DNA of 64,000 nucleotides from positions 307,669 through 371,668 of the forward strand of contig NZ_JAQZAM010000004.1 of NCBI RefSeq assembly GCF_028737215.1, read 5' to 3'. The stretch comes from Actinomycetospora chibensis. GTDB lineage: Bacteria > Actinomycetota > Actinomycetes > Mycobacteriales > Pseudonocardiaceae. The translations under genes were made by a program, and so were the position numbers. The notes below the pieces were generated by a model. That model saw nothing but the letters and a program-made list of their open reading frames with translations, was not told the origin of the DNA and searched no databases. How positions within the stretch are numbered: position 1 is the stretch's first letter; each line of letters opens with the position of its first letter. This document shows, piece by piece, positions 48,014 through 55,508 of the stretch.

Positions 48014-48490
48014 TCAGGAGGTGGGCGCCTCCTCCGTGTCCTGCTGCTCGTGGGCACGCTTCTCCGTGGTGCCCTCGATGCTGGTCGTGGCGCCCGCATG
48101 CTGGATCTCGATGCGGCGCGGCTTGGCCTTCTCGGCGACCGGGATCGTCAGCGTCAGCACGCCGTCGGTGTAGGACGCGTGCAGCCGGTCGGTGTCGAGG
48201 TCGCGCCCGAGCAGGAGCTGACGGCTGTAGCGCCCGCGCGGCCGTTCGGCCACGAGGTAGTCGCCGTTGCCGCTCGGGGCGGTCCGGGCGGCCGTGACCG
48301 TCAGCGCGTTGCCCTCGACCGACACGTCGATCGAGCCGGGGTCGACGCCGGGGAGGTCGAACGAGGCGACGAAGTGGTCACCGGCGCGGTAGACGTCCAT
48401 CGGCATACCGCTGACGGCCTGGTGCCGGGACGAGCCGGCGAGACGGTCGAGCGCACGGAACGGGTCGAAGGGGTCGTAGTTCAGCAGCAC
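48014..48490 (-). CDS. small heat shock protein Hsp20 (alpha-crystallin family)
   Basis: The 158-residue chaperone has the alpha-crystallin domain at about 28-128 (DVYRAGDHFVASFDLPGVDPGSIDVSVEGNALTVTA, then DGVLTLTIPVAEKAKPRR) and an IEI motif for oligomer contacts. It holds unfolded proteins during heat stress. An AAGGAG site precedes the GTG and a near-consensus sigma-70 promoter lies upstream, in an A/T-rich patch unusual for this genome. MerR/HspR follows in the same direction. Confidence 0.93.
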   Translation of the reverse strand: MLLNYDPFDPFRALDRLAGSSRHQAVSGMPMDVYRAGDHFVASFDLPGVDPGSIDVSVEGNALTVTAARTAPSGNGDYLVAERPRGRYSRQLLLGRDLDTDRLHASYTDGVLTLTIPVAEKAKPRRIEIQHAGATTSIEGTTEKRAHEQQDTEEAPTS

Positions 48491-48546
48491 GATCGGTCAG
48501 CTCCTTCCGTTGCCGCACTGCAAACCTGCTGTTCCTGACGCACATT

Positions 48547-48576
48547 GTTATAGCTCTATCTACAGGTTTTCGTCAA
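48547..48576 (-). promoter_or_regulatory. strong sigma-70-like promoter of hsp20 with flanking inverted repeat
   Basis: On the minus strand TTGACG (48571-48576) and TATAAC (48547-48552) are separated by 18 bp. AAACCTG at 48522-48528 and its complement CAGGTTT at 48563-48569 flank the -10, forming a possible operator. The patch is far richer in A/T than its surroundings. Confidence 0.65.
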
Positions 48577-48612
48577 GCATCTCAGAGGGATCGCGTCCGT
48601 CGGTGCGGCATG

Positions 48613-48626
48613 CGAACGTGTGTTCG
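48613..48626. promoter_or_regulatory. LexA-type SOS box CGAACGTGTGTTCG at dinB
   Basis: The site matches the CGAAC-N4-GTTCG core of Gram-positive SOS boxes exactly. Its last base is the first base of the dinB GTG, so LexA bound here would block dinB transcription. It argues against the upstream GTG at 48620. Confidence 0.72.
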
Positions 48627-49819
48627 TGTCCGGCGAGCCGACGATCCTGCACGCGGATCTCGACGCCTTCTACGCCTCGGTGGAGCAGCGCGACGACCCC
48701 GCGCTCCGCGGACGCCCGGTGATCGTCGGGGGCGGCGTCGTGCTCGCCTGCAGCTACGAGGCCAAGGCGCGCGGGGTGCGCACGGCCATGGGCGGGCGGA
48801 TGGCGCGGGCGTTGTGCCCCGACGCGGTCGTCGTCCCTCCGCGCATGGAGGCCTACACCGGCGCCAGCCGGGCGGTCTTCTCGGTGTTCGGTTCCGTGAC
48901 GCCGCTGGTCGAGGGGATCTCGATCGACGAGGCGTTCCTCGACGTCAGCGGCCTGCGGCGCATCGCCGGGCCGCCGCCGGAGATCGCGGCGCGTCTGCGG
49001 CGGGAGGTGGCCGACGACGTCGGGCTGCCGATCACCGTCGGGGTGGCGAGCACGAAGTTCCTGGCCAAGGTCGCGAGCCGCGTCGCCAAGCCCGACGGGC
49101 TGCTCGTCGTCCCGGTGGGCGGCGAGCTCGAGTTCCTGCACCCCCTGGCCGTCGAGGTGCTCTGGGGTGTCGGCGCGGTGACCAGCCGCAAGCTGCGCGG
49201 TCAGGGCATCACCACGGTCGGCGACCTCGCCGCCATGGGCGGTCCGGGCCTCGAGTCGCTGCTCGGGAAGGCCGCCGGGCGGCACCTCGACGCCCTGGCC
49301 CACGGGCGCGACCCACGCCGCGTGCAGGTCGGGCGCCGCCGGCGCTCGGTCGGCGCGCAGCGGGCGCTCGGTCGCGAACCCGTCTCGCCCGCCCGTACCG
49401 ATGCGGTGCTCATGGGCCTGGTCGACCGGGTCACCCGCCGGATGCGTCGCGCCGGGCGCACGGGCCGGACGGTGACGCTCCGGCTGCGCTTCGGTGACTT
49501 CAGCCGTGCCACCCGCTCACACACCCTCGCCGCGCCGACGGCCGAGACCGACGCGATCCTCGGTGCGGTCCGCCTGCTCGCCGAGGCCGCGGCCCCGATG
49601 ATGTTCGAGCGGGGGCTGTCGATGCTCGGTGTGGCCGTCGGGAACCTCGACGACTCCGGCAGTCACCAGCTCGAGCTGCCCTTCGCCGGGGACGCCGCGC
49701 CCCTCGCCCTCGACGTCGCCGTCGACGACGTCCGCGAGCGCTACGGCCTCTCCGCGGTCACGCGGGCGACGCTCCTCGGTCGGGAGCAGGGGCTCGAGAT
49801 GCCGATGCTCCCGGACTAG
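48626..49819 (+). CDS. dinB: DNA polymerase IV (Y family)
   Basis: This translesion polymerase extends primers past damaged bases. The 397-residue protein has HADLDAFYASVEQ (metal-binding Asp), SIDEAFLD (catalytic Asp-Glu), the YEAKARGVRTAM nucleotide site, a helix-hairpin-helix thumb (LWGVGAVTSRKLRGQGITTVGDLA) and the clamp-binding motif QLELPF near residue 352. GTG at 48626 starts at the edge of an SOS box, so expression should rise on DNA damage. The frame continues after its TAG into a fragment of another gene. Confidence 0.93.
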   Translation: MSGEPTILHADLDAFYASVEQRDDPALRGRPVIVGGGVVLACSYEAKARGVRTAMGGRMARALCPDAVVVPPRMEAYTGASRAVFSVFGSVTPLVEGISIDEAFLDVSGLRRIAGPPPEIAARLRREVADDVGLPITVGVASTKFLAKVASRVAKPDGLLVVPVGGELEFLHPLAVEVLWGVGAVTSRKLRGQGITTVGDLAAMGGPGLESLLGKAAGRHLDALAHGRDPRRVQVGRRRRSVGAQRALGREPVSPARTDAVLMGLVDRVTRRMRRAGRTGRTVTLRLRFGDFSRATRSHTLAAPTAETDAILGAVRLLAEAAAPMMFERGLSMLGVAVGNLDDSGSHQLELPFAGDAAPLALDVAVDDVRERYGLSAVTRATLLGREQGLEMPMLPD

Positions 49820-49903
49820 GACGACCCCGGCCACGGCGGCCAGCGCCACGCGCGCCTGCGCGATCCCCGGGGCGGCCTCTGGTGGCTCTACGGGCACCGG
49901 GTG
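49820..49903 (+). pseudogene. remnant of a VOC/PhnB-like gene, 3' end only
   Basis: Directly after the dinB TAG and in the same frame, 28 codons read DDPGHGGQRHARLRDPRG then GLWWLYGHRV. This fits the C-terminal signature of VOC-family proteins (ARVRDPxGNLWWIxxH). No start or upstream half exists, so it is a decayed fragment left by a recombination that joined it to dinB. After it, 49904-50119 contain only inverted repeats. Confidence 0.6.
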
Positions 49904-49953
49904 CTGGGTAGCGGCGCCGGGCCGCGCCGGGTCCGGCGGGTGTACCGGCAGAT

Positions 49954-49970
49954 GCTTCGGTTTCCGAAGC
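49954..49970. repeat. short hairpin GCTTCGG-TTT-CCGAAGC
   Basis: A perfect 7-bp stem with a three-base loop lies in the dinB-zwf gap. It may act as a terminator for dinB. Confidence 0.45.
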
Positions 49971-50050
49971 GTGGGTGTGTCGGTCCGATATCCCCTGGCG
50001 CTCGGGTCGGTCCTCGATCTCGGCGGTCTCCGCATCGGCCGCGGCCATTT

Positions 50051-50106
50051 CGATCTCTCGACAGTGCCGTCGGCGTCGCAACCCTCCCGACACTGTCGGG
50101 AGATCG
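50051..50106. repeat. 16-bp inverted repeat beside zwf, with inner palindrome
   Basis: CGATCTCTCGACAGTG (50051-50066) matches the reverse complement of CACTGTCGGGAGATCG (50091-50106) at 15 of 16 bases. The right arm also lies in a 19-bp palindrome CTCCCGACACTGTCGGGAG (50084-50102). It ends 14 bp from the zwf stop and may terminate zwf, or be a remnant of a small mobile repeat. Confidence 0.65.
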
Positions 50107-50119
50107 ATGTGGAGAGCTC

Positions 50120-51616
50120 CTACTTCTTCTCCCGCCACGCGCGCTCGAACGGCAGGCGCCAGGCGTTGGGCGCGATCAGCTGGTGGATCGCGTTCGGACC
50201 CCACGAGCCGACGGGGTAGGGCTTCACCGGCGGGGGATCGGCGAGCAGGGGGATGGAGCGCTCCCACAGCGACTCGATGCCCTCGGAGGTGGTGAACAGC
50301 GTGTGGTCCCCGCGCATGGCGTCGAGGATCAGGCGCTCGTAGGCCTCGAGGACGTCCGAGGCCTCGCCCGTCTCCTGGGTGGAGAACTGCATCGAGAGCT
50401 TCTGCAGCCGCATCCCCGGGCCGGGTCGCTTGCCGTAGAACGACAGCGAGACCCGCGAGGAGTCCGCGAGGTCGAAGGTCAGGTGGTCCGGGCCCTGGGT
50501 GCCGACGCCGGAGCCCTGCGGGAACATCGTCCGCGGGGCCTCCTTGAACGCGATCGAGATGATCCGCTGGCCCTCGGCCAGGCGCTTGCCGGTGCGCAGG
50601 TAGAACGGCACGCCCGCCCAGCGCCAGTTGTCGAGCCCGACCCGCAGCGCGATGAACGTCTCGGTGTCCGAGTCGCCGGCGACGTCCGGGTGGTCGCGGT
50701 AGCCGCCGAACTGCCCGCGCACGACGTCGTGGGGGTGGATCGGGAGCATCGAGCGGAAGACCTTGTTCTTCTCCTCGCTGATCGACCTCGGCTCGAGCGC
50801 CGTCGGCGGCTCCATCGCCACGAACGCCATCACCTGCATGAGGTGCGTGACGACCATGTCCTTGTAGGCGCCCGTGGCCTCGTAGAACGACGCGCGGGTG
50901 TCGAGCCCGAGCTCCTCCGGGATGTCGATCTGGACGTGGTCGATGAAGTTGCGGTTCCAGATCGGCTCGAACAGGCCGTTGGCGAAGCGGAACGCGAGGA
51001 TGTTCTGTGCCGCCTCCTTGCCCAGGAAGTGGTCGATGCGGAAGACCTGCGACTCGTCGAAGACCCGGTGGACGAAGTCGTTGAGCTTCACCGCGCTCTC
51101 GAAGTCGTGCCCGAACGGCTTCTCCATGATCACGCGAGCGCCCGAGGTGAGGTCGGCGTCGCGCAGCATCTCCACCACGGCCTGCGCGGCCCTCGGTGGC
51201 ACCGAGAGGTAGTGCAGCAGCCGCGCGTCGTCGCCGAGCTGCGACTGGGCCTCCTTCACCGCCGAGGTCAGCCCCTCGGGGCCGGCGCCCTGGGGGACGT
51301 AGCTCAGCCGGGCGGCGAAGTGCTCCCAGTCCTCGTCCCTGAGCCGGTGCATGCCGTAGTTCTGGACCGCGTCCTTGGCGAGCGCCCGGAACTCCTCGGT
51401 GTCGAAGTCCTCCATCGCCGTGCCGACGATCCGGATCGCGGGGGCGAGCTCCGACTCGGCGAGATAGGCCAGGCCCGGCAGGAGCTTGCGCTTGGCGAGA
51501 TCACCGGTACAGCCGAACAGCACGATGACGTGCGGGAGGATCGGGTCGAGATCGCGGCGGAAGGGACGCGACCCGGGGCCGGGGTACGCCACGGACTCCA
51601 CCTCGCGGTCGGTCAT
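50120..51616 (-). CDS. zwf: glucose-6-phosphate dehydrogenase
   Basis: It oxidises glucose 6-phosphate to the lactone, making NADPH for the pentose phosphate path. The 498-residue protein has the nucleotide loop LFGCTGDLAKRKLLPG near residue 34 and the active-site RIDHFLGKE (R193 to E201, with H196 and K200). EKPFG precedes it. No opcA, tal or gnd lies nearby, unlike the usual actinobacterial cluster, so this may be a second copy. TACGGT eight bases before the ATG may be a -10. Confidence 0.95.
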   Translation of the reverse strand: MTDREVESVAYPGPGSRPFRRDLDPILPHVIVLFGCTGDLAKRKLLPGLAYLAESELAPAIRIVGTAMEDFDTEEFRALAKDAVQNYGMHRLRDEDWEHFAARLSYVPQGAGPEGLTSAVKEAQSQLGDDARLLHYLSVPPRAAQAVVEMLRDADLTSGARVIMEKPFGHDFESAVKLNDFVHRVFDESQVFRIDHFLGKEAAQNILAFRFANGLFEPIWNRNFIDHVQIDIPEELGLDTRASFYEATGAYKDMVVTHLMQVMAFVAMEPPTALEPRSISEEKNKVFRSMLPIHPHDVVRGQFGGYRDHPDVAGDSDTETFIALRVGLDNWRWAGVPFYLRTGKRLAEGQRIISIAFKEAPRTMFPQGSGVGTQGPDHLTFDLADSSRVSLSFYGKRPGPGMRLQKLSMQFSTQETGEASDVLEAYERLILDAMRGDHTLFTTSEGIESLWERSIPLLADPPPVKPYPVGSWGPNAIHQLIAPNAWRLPFERAWREKK

Positions 51617-51670
51617 GTGAAGGGACCGTAGTCGGAGAGTGTGACGTCCGTGGGTCCGCGATGCGAGGAC

Positions 51671-52099
51671 TCAGGAGCTCGCAGAACTCTCGCTCCTCTC
51701 GAGGATCCGCCGCAGCGTCTCGAGGTCGCGGGCGACGTGCTCGGCGTCCGCCGCGAACTCCTCGTCGCTCATCCCGTCCCGCCGGCGCACGTGGAAGACG
51801 AGCTCGGCGCCGTCGCCGAGGGGGACCACCCGCAGCGGGTTCGGCATCTCGAGGCCGTCGGCCAGGCGCACGACGTGGTCGAGCACGCCGAACTCGTTCT
51901 CGGGCACGAACTCCACCTCGACGCGCCCCATCGGCGAGTCGGCGATCCACGTCCCGGGCCGGTCGGGGGCGGGCTGCACCTGCGCCTTCGCCAGCCCTCC
52001 GGCCCAGTCGACGAGGTGACGGGGGTCGGACGCGTACGCGTACACCTCGCGCCAGGGCCGCGCGATCGTCGTCGTCACGAAACGGGTCTGCGTCGTCAT
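51671..52099 (-). CDS. SRPBCC family protein
   Basis: The 142-residue START/Bet v1-like protein begins with TTTIARPWREVYAYASDPRHLVDWAGGLAKAQ, the polyketide cyclase/SRPBCC opening, and binds a hydrophobic ligand in this fold. No enzymatic residues can be assigned. The ATG at 52099 lies 61 bp after the alcohol dehydrogenase stop on the same strand, so they could share a transcript. Confidence 0.78.
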   Translation of the reverse strand: MTTQTRFVTTTIARPWREVYAYASDPRHLVDWAGGLAKAQVQPAPDRPGTWIADSPMGRVEVEFVPENEFGVLDHVVRLADGLEMPNPLRVVPLGDGAELVFHVRRRDGMSDEEFAADAEHVARDLETLRRILERSESSASS

Positions 52100-52159
52100 G
52101 GCGACGATCCTCCGACCCGTCTCCGGGCCGCGTCGTGGACGCATCGGACGGGCGGGTGG

Positions 52160-53194
52160 TCAGCCCAGGTCCACCGAGAAGCGGAAGCGGACGTCGCCGC
52201 GGGCGAGGCGGTCCATCGCCTCGCCGAGTCGCTCGACCGGCACGACCTCGACGTCGGCGGTGATCCCGTGCTCGCCGCAGAACGCGAGCATCTGCCGTGT
52301 GTCGGGCACACCCCCGCTCCCGGTGCCGGCGATCCGCTTCTCGCCCACCACGAGGCTCATCGGGTCGATGCTCAGCGGGCGGGTCGGGATGCCGGCGAGG
52401 ACGAAGGTGCCGTCCACGGCGAGCGCCGCGAGGTAGGGGGCGAGGTCCAGGCTCGCGCCGGTGGTGTCGAGGACGATGTCGCAGCGCCGGTGCTGCGCGT
52501 CCATCTCCTTGGCGTCCGAGGAGAGGACGACGTCGTCGGCCCCGAGGGTCCGGGCGGCGTCGGCCTTCGAGGCCGAGGAGGTGAAGGCCACCGTCTCCGC
52601 GCCCAGGGCGTGCGCGAAGCGGAGGGCGAGGTGTCCCAGGCCGCCGACCCCGACCACGCCGACGGTGGTGCCCGGCCCGGCGCCGAACCGGCGCAGCGGT
52701 GACCAGGTGGTGATCCCCGCGCACAGCAGCGGGGCGACACCGGCCGGGTCGAGGCCGGTGGGGGAGGCGTGGACGAAGTGCTCGTCCACGATGATCTCGC
52801 GGGAGAACCCGCCCTGGGTGATGCCGCCGGAGACCCGGTCGACGCCGCCGTAGGTCAACGTCGGGAACTCCCGGCAGTCGTTCTCGCGCCCGGCACGGCA
52901 CTCGCGGCAGACCCCGCAGGAGCCGATGATGTTGCCGACGGCCACCGCGTCGCCCGCGGCGAACCCCGTGACGCCCGACCCGACGGCGGTCACCTCGCCG
53001 ACCATCTCGTGCCCCGCGACCAGCGGGAAGCTCGCGGGGTCACCGTGGCGCAGCGCGTGCAGGTCGGTCGCGCAGAGCCCGCAGTACGTCACGCGCACCA
53101 CGACGTCGCGCTCGCCCGGGTCGCGGCGCTCGAACGTCCACGGCGCCGGCGCCGCCCCCGGCGCGTGCGCCGCCCATCCCGTCACCTCGTGCAT
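52160..53194 (-). CDS. zinc-dependent alcohol dehydrogenase, CAD/YahK type
   Basis: The 344-residue medium-chain dehydrogenase has the catalytic zinc ligands C38 (YCGLC) and H61 (GHEMVGEV), four structural-zinc cysteines (SCGVCRECRAGRENDC) and the NADP loop GVGGLGHLA. FPLVAGHE and the TYGGVD region fit cinnamyl-alcohol/aldehyde reductases of broad range. It is divergent from a TetR gene with two matching operator sites between them, so the TetR probably represses it. GGAGG lies 5 bp before the ATG. Confidence 0.92.
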   Translation of the reverse strand: MHEVTGWAAHAPGAAPAPWTFERRDPGERDVVVRVTYCGLCATDLHALRHGDPASFPLVAGHEMVGEVTAVGSGVTGFAAGDAVAVGNIIGSCGVCRECRAGRENDCREFPTLTYGGVDRVSGGITQGGFSREIIVDEHFVHASPTGLDPAGVAPLLCAGITTWSPLRRFGAGPGTTVGVVGVGGLGHLALRFAHALGAETVAFTSSASKADAARTLGADDVVLSSDAKEMDAQHRRCDIVLDTTGASLDLAPYLAALAVDGTFVLAGIPTRPLSIDPMSLVVGEKRIAGTGSGGVPDTRQMLAFCGEHGITADVEVVPVERLGEAMDRLARGDVRFRFSVDLG

Positions 53195-53209
53195 GGTTCC
53201 TCCGCAAAC

Positions 53210-53223
53210 AAACCGGTTGGTTA
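53210..53223. promoter_or_regulatory. TetR operator half 1, AAACCGGTTGGTTA
   Basis: This 14-mer shares AAACC-N3-TGGTTA with the site at 53261-53274, 51 bp away, about five helix turns. It lies 16 bp before the alcohol dehydrogenase ATG and contains the palindrome AACCGGTT. Confidence 0.65.
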
Positions 53224-53260
53224 CTCACGGCCCACGCTAGGCCGGTGCGGTGCGTCGTGC

Positions 53261-53274
53261 AAACCAACTGGTTA
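53261..53274. promoter_or_regulatory. TetR operator half 2, AAACCAACTGGTTA
   Basis: Second copy of AAACC-N3-TGGTTA. It overlaps a possible TATTCT -10 for the tetR gene (53273-53278), whose GTG lies at 53285, so binding would also switch off the regulator. Confidence 0.65.
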
Positions 53275-53284
53275 TTCTCTGGCC

Positions 53285-53869
53285 GTGGGCGACGGACAGG
53301 CGACGCGGCGACGGCTGCTCGACGCGGCGACCGCCGAGTTCGCGCGGTACGGGATCGCCGGGGCGCGCGTCGACCGGATCGCGGCCTCCGCGCAGGCGAA
53401 CAAGGCGCAGATCTACGCCTGGTTCTCGTCGAAGGACGGCCTGTTCGACGCGGTGTTCGTCGAGCACCTGTCGCTGATCGTCGACCTCGTGCCCCTCGAC
53501 GCCACCGATCTCCCCGGCTACGCGGTGCGCCTCTACGACGCCTACCTCGACCGCCCGGAGGTCGTGCTGCTCGCGACGTGGGCGCGCCTCGAGCGGGTAC
53601 CGACCGGCGACCTGCTCGCGGTCGCCGCCGACGACGTCGCGGCGAAGCTCGCCCGGATCTCCGAGGCGCAGCAGGCGGGCCTGGTCGATCCCGCGCCTGC
53701 GCCCGCCGACGTCTACTCGATGGTCATCGCGCTGTCGATGGCCTGGTCACCGGCCAGCGTGACGGTCGCGGCGTCGACGGACGACGACCCGGCGGAGCAC
53801 GAGCGGCGCCGCACGGCCCTCGCCGCGGCGGTCCGCGGGGCATTCGCGCCGCGCGCCGGAGCGACGTGA
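53285..53869 (+). CDS. TetR family transcriptional regulator
   Basis: The 194-residue protein has the TetR helix-turn-helix at about 7-52 (TRRRLLDAATAEFARYGIAGARVDRIAASAQANKAQIYAWFSSKDGLFDAVF) and an all-helical ligand domain. Two 14-bp sites in the divergent promoter fit autoregulation and repression of the alcohol dehydrogenase. The inducer is unknown, perhaps an aldehyde. GTG at 53285 was chosen because the longer frame upstream crosses the operators. Confidence 0.9.
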   Translation: MGDGQATRRRLLDAATAEFARYGIAGARVDRIAASAQANKAQIYAWFSSKDGLFDAVFVEHLSLIVDLVPLDATDLPGYAVRLYDAYLDRPEVVLLATWARLERVPTGDLLAVAADDVAAKLARISEAQQAGLVDPAPAPADVYSMVIALSMAWSPASVTVAASTDDDPAEHERRRTALAAAVRGAFAPRAGAT

Positions 53870-53964
53870 CCGGCCGACCGACCGCCTGACCGACGCGATC
53901 ACGGCGAACCGATCCCCGACCCGCCACGATGATCGGCGACGGCTGCCGAGGCGGGGAGGATCGT

Positions 53965-54897
53965 GTGACGCGCTGGCCCGCGGGACTCGCGACGGGCGCC
54001 GCGGCGGCGACGGCCCTCCTGGTGCCCGAGGCGCTCGGGATGGAGCGCCGGCCGCCCTGGCCGGTCCTGCTCGCCGCGCGCCCGGCGTTCGCGGGCGGCC
54101 TCGGCGTGGTCGCGGGGGTGCTCGCGGCGCGCTCGTCCCGGGCGCGGCCGGCGGCGCTCGGCGCGGCGGGTGTCGCCGGGTTCGTGCTGGCCGCGGGCAG
54201 GCGACCGGGGGCGACGTCGGCGGGCCCGGTCACGCTCACCGTGCTCGTCGCCAACGTCTGGCAGGGCCGCGCCGACCCCGAGGCGCTCGCCGCGATCGTC
54301 GAGACCGAGCGCCCCGACCTCGTCGTCCTGCCCGAGTCCGGCGAGCGGTTCCGGGCCCGGCTCGAGGACCGCCTCAAGCCCGACCTGGGCTACGTCGCGC
54401 ACTGCGCCCCGCCGCCCCGGCCGCACCGCCACGTCCCGGAGCACCCCGACGGCCCGTGGACCACGGTGCTCACGGCGCCGTCGCTCGGCGACGTCCGCGT
54501 CGCGCGCCTGGTCTCCGGCGGGCTGTACGGCTGGCTGGAGGTCACCGGCGGGGAGCTGGGCGCCGCCCGCGTGCTCGCCACGCACACCGTCGCCCCGGTG
54601 CCCGGCCTCGTCGACCGGTGGGCCGACGAGCTCGACCTCGTCGCCGCGTGGCGCGCCGCCGCCCCGGGTCCCACTGTGGTCGCCGGCGACCTCAACACCA
54701 CCGTCGAGCACCGGGCCCTCGCCGCACTCGGCGACGGCGGCGTCCCGGGCCCGCCGACCTGGCCGAGGCGCTGGCCGCGGTGGCTCGGCTTCCGCATCGA
54801 CCACGTCCTCGCCGGCGGAGGCCTCGCCGTGCGCACCGCACGCGTGCTCGACCTGCCCGGCAGCGACCACCGGGCGGTGCTCGCGCACCTCGGGTGA
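53965..54897 (+). CDS. membrane-anchored endonuclease/exonuclease/phosphatase-family protein
   Basis: The 310-residue protein has two or three N-terminal hydrophobic helices (to about 85) and an EEP domain: VLVANVWQGRADPE, LVVLPES (metal Glu), VVAGDLNTT, FRIDHVL and SDHRAVLAHL (catalytic His-Asp). Members cleave phosphodiesters in nucleic acids or lipids. The substrate is not clear; the anchor suggests an outward-facing enzyme. GTG at 53965 has GGGGAGGA 5 bp upstream. Confidence 0.82.
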   Translation: MTRWPAGLATGAAAATALLVPEALGMERRPPWPVLLAARPAFAGGLGVVAGVLAARSSRARPAALGAAGVAGFVLAAGRRPGATSAGPVTLTVLVANVWQGRADPEALAAIVETERPDLVVLPESGERFRARLEDRLKPDLGYVAHCAPPPRPHRHVPEHPDGPWTTVLTAPSLGDVRVARLVSGGLYGWLEVTGGELGAARVLATHTVAPVPGLVDRWADELDLVAAWRAAAPGPTVVAGDLNTTVEHRALAALGDGGVPGPPTWPRRWPRWLGFRIDHVLAGGGLAVRTARVLDLPGSDHRAVLAHLG

Positions 54898-55026
54898 TGT
54901 CGGCCTGAGGGAATGTCAGCGGAGTGCCGTCGCAGACGTTGGGTGTCCGTACCGCCACGCACTCGCGCGCCCGGCACCAGCCGGCCTGAGGGGTTCGGCC
55001 GGCGCCGTCCCCGGGCACCACGCCGC

Positions 55027-55503
55027 ATGGACACGACAGCGACGCGCCCGGCGACGGGACGGTCCGTCCTCGCCGGGGTGCTCATCGGGGTGGGCGTCGC
55101 GGCGTTCCTCGACGAGACCGTCTTCCACCAGCTGCTGCACTGGCACCACTTCTACGACGGCGCGGGACTCGAGGCCGGGCTGGTGTCCGACGGCGTGTTC
55201 CACGCCGGGGGCTGGCTCGCGATCGTCGTCGGCCTGTTCCTGTTCGCCGACCTCCACCGCCGTCGCGCGACGGTGCCGAAGCGCGTCTGGGCCGGGGGCT
55301 TCCTCGGCTGGGGCGTCTTCCAGGTCTACGACGGCCTGTTCCAGCACAAGGTGCTCGGGCTCCACCAGATCCGCTACGAGGTCGACCTCCTGCCCTACGA
55401 CCTGGCCTGGAACATCTCCGGCGCGGTGGGCGCCGTGGTCGGGATCGTGCTGCTCCTGGGGCCCGCACGCCCGATCGGCGTACGCCCCGGGGACGAGGCC
55501 TGA
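55027..55503 (+). CDS. DUF2243 membrane protein
   Basis: The 158-residue, four-helix protein is rich in conserved His near the membrane edge (DETVFHQLLHWHHFYD, FQHKVLGLHQIRYEVD, DLAWN). This is the DUF2243 signature, often found beside or fused to CtaG-like proteins. A metal or haem-related role in oxidase assembly is inferred from this link. It lies 5 bp before ctaG. ATG at 55027; the frame is open further upstream without a good start. Confidence 0.82.
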   Translation: MDTTATRPATGRSVLAGVLIGVGVAAFLDETVFHQLLHWHHFYDGAGLEAGLVSDGVFHAGGWLAIVVGLFLFADLHRRRATVPKRVWAGGFLGWGVFQVYDGLFQHKVLGLHQIRYEVDLLPYDLAWNISGAVGAVVGIVLLLGPARPIGVRPGDEA

Positions 55504-55508
55504 CCGCC

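Noticed and set aside
48620..48625. GTG at 48620 as dinB start
   Set aside because: It lies inside the SOS box, and Y-family proteins normally start about ten residues before ADLD, as GTG 48626 gives.
49758..50267. 169-residue minus-strand ORF between dinB and zwf
   Set aside because: It overlaps the ends of dinB and zwf, is Arg/Ala-rich and has no domain.
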